A stretch of DNA of 7,148 nucleotides from an uncultured Thermomicrobiales bacterium. GTDB lineage: Bacteria > Chloroflexota > Chloroflexia > Thermomicrobiales > UBA6265. Made by a program: the position numbers and the translations under genes. Where the stretch lies: NCBI GenBank assembly GCA_902806375.1, contig CADCWK010000118.1, forward strand, positions 1 through 7,148. Reading direction: 5' to 3'. The notes beneath the pieces are model-generated. The model was not told the origin of the DNA and did no database searches. It saw only the letters and a program-made list of their open reading frames with translations. Below are positions 5,394 to 7,148 of the stretch, in pieces (positions within the stretch are counted from its first letter, which is position 1; each line of letters begins with the position of its first letter).

Positions 5394-6308
5394 ATGGCGA
5401 CGGCGTATCTCGGGCCGAAGGGCAGTTTCAGCGAGGACGCGACACGACTCCACGTGCTGCGGGCCGGTGGGAGTCCGGCCGTGACCGTGCCCGAGGCGAC
5501 CGGTGACGCGATGGAGCAGGCCGACCTGATGCCGTTCGCGAGCATCCCGGCCCTCACGGCGGCGGTCGAGACCGGGCTGGCGACCGAGGCCCTGCTTCCG
5601 ATCGAGAACTCGCTGGAAGGGGCGGTCAGCGCGACGCTGGACCTGCTCATCCACGAGACGACGCTCAGGATCGCCGCCGAGATCGTCCTGCCGGTCCGGC
5701 ACGACCTGATCACCCTGCCGGGCGCCAGCCTGGCGGACATCCGCGTCGTGACCAGCCACCCCCAGGCGCTGGGCCAGAGCCGCCGCTTCCTCGACCGGTG
5801 TCTCCCGGGCGTCGAGCAACTCGCCGCGCTGAGCACCTCCGCCGCCGTCGCCGCCGTCATCGCCGCCGGCGACCCCACCCGGGCCGCGATCGGGACGGCC
5901 CGGGCGGCGGGTCTCTATGGGGGGGCCGTGCTGGCCCACGACATCCAGGACGTCCGCGCCAACGTGACCCGCTTCGTCGTCCTGCGGGCCCATGACGCCG
6001 AGCCGACGGGCGAGGACCGGACCAGTCTCGGCTTCATGGTCCGGGACAACGTGCCGGGCGCGCTGCACCAGGCGCTGAGCGGGTTCGCCGACGAGGGGCT
6101 GCAGATGAGCAAGATCGAGAGCCGGCCGGCCAAGGCCTGGCTGGGCGACTACGTCTTCCTCGTCGACTTCGAGGCCCACCGCGAGGACCCGTCGGCCCGG
6201 CGGGCACTGGCTCGGCTGGGGGAGGTCGCGGAGACCGTGATGGTCTTCGGCTCCTACCCGCGCTTTCCGGTCGCCGCCCTGCGGGAGCTGATCGACCCGC
6301 GCCGGTAG
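5394..6308 (+). CDS. pheA: prephenate dehydratase with ACT domain
   Basis: This 304-residue monofunctional enzyme converts prephenate to phenylpyruvate, water and CO2 in the cytoplasm, the phenylalanine branch of aromatic synthesis. The catalytic domain shows YLGPKGSFSEDA (5-16), PIENSLEG (69-76), SHPQALGQ (121-128) and the hallmark NVTRF (190-194), with Thr192 in the catalytic Thr-Arg-Phe motif. The C-terminal ACT regulatory domain (about 210-295) has PGALHQAL (221-228) and ESRP (242-245), corresponding to the phenylalanine-binding GALV and ESRP motifs, then GDYVFLVDFE (251-260). End-product inhibition by phenylalanine is therefore expected. The length matches typical monofunctional PDTs, and there is no chorismate mutase domain. 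The ATG at 5394 is preceded by GGGGGA. The frame is open upstream but lacks motifs there. The MqnA-like gene follows 107 bp later on the same strand. Confidence 0.96.
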   Translation: MATAYLGPKGSFSEDATRLHVLRAGGSPAVTVPEATGDAMEQADLMPFASIPALTAAVETGLATEALLPIENSLEGAVSATLDLLIHETTLRIAAEIVLPVRHDLITLPGASLADIRVVTSHPQALGQSRRFLDRCLPGVEQLAALSTSAAVAAVIAAGDPTRAAIGTARAAGLYGGAVLAHDIQDVRANVTRFVVLRAHDAEPTGEDRTSLGFMVRDNVPGALHQALSGFADEGLQMSKIESRPAKAWLGDYVFLVDFEAHREDPSARRALARLGEVAETVMVFGSYPRFPVAALRELIDPRR

Positions 6309-6415
6309 GGGGCGCGGACGGCGTCCGGGCGCTGGACGGTGGTACGGTTGTCGTCCGCCGGGGCCGATCGCCCCACCCATCGTCATCGCCGCCCGCCGCG
6401 GCCGGAGAACCCCTC
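6309..6415 (+). other. pheA to MqnA-like spacer
   Basis: The 107-bp gap holds two small inverted repeats: cggac (6315-6319) with gtccg (6323-6327), and ggggc (6360-6364) with gcccc (6370-6374). Both are short and have no T-run, so termination between the genes is not clear. GGAG lies eight bases before the GTG start of the next gene. The spacer is large enough for a separate promoter, but I see none. Confidence 0.35.
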
Positions 6416-7148
6416 GTGCGATTGCTGCTGCATGATTCCCTCGCCACCCTGCCGCTCGTCGGGCCGATCCGGGCCGGCTGGGTGGACACCGCCGGGCTCG
6501 ACATCGTCATCGACCCTGATCTCCGTGCCGACCGGGTCGGGAGCGAGGACGTCGCGCTGATCCCGTCCGGCGAACTGGGCGGGCTGGCGGGCCGAGTGCA
6601 GGTCGTGCCCGACATCGGGGTGATCGCCGACGGCGCCGGTCCGGTCAGCCTGCGGGTGCCGGTCCGGCCGGACGAGATCGAGGCGACCGCCGTCCGGCTG
6701 CTCGACGTAGGCCCGACCGGCGAGATCCTGGCGCGCGCGGTCCTGCGGCCGTACTTCGGGATCGAGGCGACGCGCTGGGTACGGGACGCCGACCCGGACG
6801 CTCAGGCCGTCGTCGTCGAGGGCGAAGCAGCGCTGGCCGAGCCGGAGGGCGGCTTCGCCGAGGACCTCTGCCGGGCGTGGTTCATCATGACCGGACAGGC
6901 GACGGTGCTGTGTGTCCTCGTCGCGCCGGTCGGGATGGAGCGGAGCGTCCTCGAGCCCGTCCTCGAGGTGCTGACGGCCGCGCAGAACGTGGACAAGGCG
7001 CAGCGGCGGGAGATGCGCCGTCCGGTCGCCGAGCGGGTCGGGATGACCCCGGAGCAGATCAACGCCTTCTTCGAGAGGCTGTTCTTCAGCCTCGAAGCCG
7101 ACGACCTGGACTCGCTGGAGCAGATGCTGCGGCGGGGCGTCCCTGGCT
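6416..7148 (+). CDS. MqnA/DUF178-like protein (diverged chorismate dehydratase or solute-binding protein), 3' end beyond window
   Basis: The frame begins at GTG 6416, with GGAG eight bases upstream, and runs open for 244 codons to the right edge. The fold signature is that of the MqnA family (PF02621), which makes 3-enolpyruvoylbenzoate from chorismate in the futalosine menaquinone route. An N-terminal SLATLPLV segment (8-15) sits where MqnA has YLNxxPL. DVALIPSGEL (45-54) matches the D-x-x-L-I-P-S strand, LLDVGPTGEILA (95-106) matches the LDxxSxTS region, and FAEDLCRAWFIMTG (147-160) matches the DLGxxWxxxTG segment. Differences are notable: Ala replaces the Asn of YLN, and the SxGxVxSV motif is reduced to GPVSLRV (75-81). 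A C-terminal helical region follows (185 on). No signal peptide is seen, so it is probably cytoplasmic. It may be a diverged enzyme or a binding protein of the same fold. The cofactor-free chemistry of MqnA is not assured here. Confidence 0.7.
   Translation, partial: MRLLLHDSLATLPLVGPIRAGWVDTAGLDIVIDPDLRADRVGSEDVALIPSGELGGLAGRVQVVPDIGVIADGAGPVSLRVPVRPDEIEATAVRLLDVGPTGEILARAVLRPYFGIEATRWVRDADPDAQAVVVEGEAALAEPEGGFAEDLCRAWFIMTGQATVLCVLVAPVGMERSVLEPVLEVLTAAQNVDKAQRREMRRPVAERVGMTPEQINAFFERLFFSLEADDLDSLEQMLRRGVPG

Noticed and set aside
4425..6386. 653-residue minus-strand open frame spanning pheA
   Set aside because: Only the C-terminal 247 residues are the signal peptidase. The rest is antisense to pheA, rich in Arg/Gly/Pro, has no motifs, and is explained by the high GC of third positions.

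Overview
The window is about 7.1 kb of very GC-rich bacterial DNA. It holds six genes: five complete and one cut by the right edge. The high GC, the G/C-rich third positions and a secreted protein ending in a Gly-Thr-Pro pentapeptide tail suggest Chloroflexota of the Thermomicrobia/Sphaerobacter type. That placement is inference, and a high-GC actinobacterium is not excluded by the sequence alone.

Layout. Bases 1-276 contain no gene I can support. From 277 to 1853 two paralogous short NAD(P)-dependent sugar dehydrogenase/epimerase genes lie in tandem on the minus strand, transcribed right to left. Across a 225-bp divergent region, a secreted beta-propeller protein of the 'esterase-like activity of phytase' family runs on the plus strand (2079-3386). 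It ends at a perfect 15-bp hairpin. A 323-bp gene-free stretch follows (3387-3709), with several overlapping inverted repeats. Next come two tandem paralogous type I signal peptidase genes on the minus strand (3710-5168), only 16 bp apart. Across a second divergent region (5169-5393) the plus strand carries prephenate dehydratase (pheA, 5394-6308) and then a GTG-started MqnA-like protein (6416 to the window edge).

How the parts relate. The two SDR proteins look like uronate/aldose dehydrogenases and probably act on free sugars or sugar acids in the cytoplasm. The propeller protein is exported and would be processed by a signal peptidase such as the two encoded next to it, although this adjacency is only suggestive. 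PheA and the MqnA-like protein both belong to families that work just below chorismate: prephenate to phenylpyruvate, and chorismate to 3-enolpyruvoylbenzoate. However, the MqnA-like protein lacks some residues typical of the enzyme and may be a diverged binding protein.

Most of the window is ordinary housekeeping and metabolic content. The best leads are two side-by-side tandem duplications (SDR and signal peptidase), a conserved cysteine pair in both signal peptidases, the unusual MqnA-like protein, and the mutually exclusive inverted repeats at 3552-3600. I found no mobile element, CRISPR array, RNA gene or defence system.
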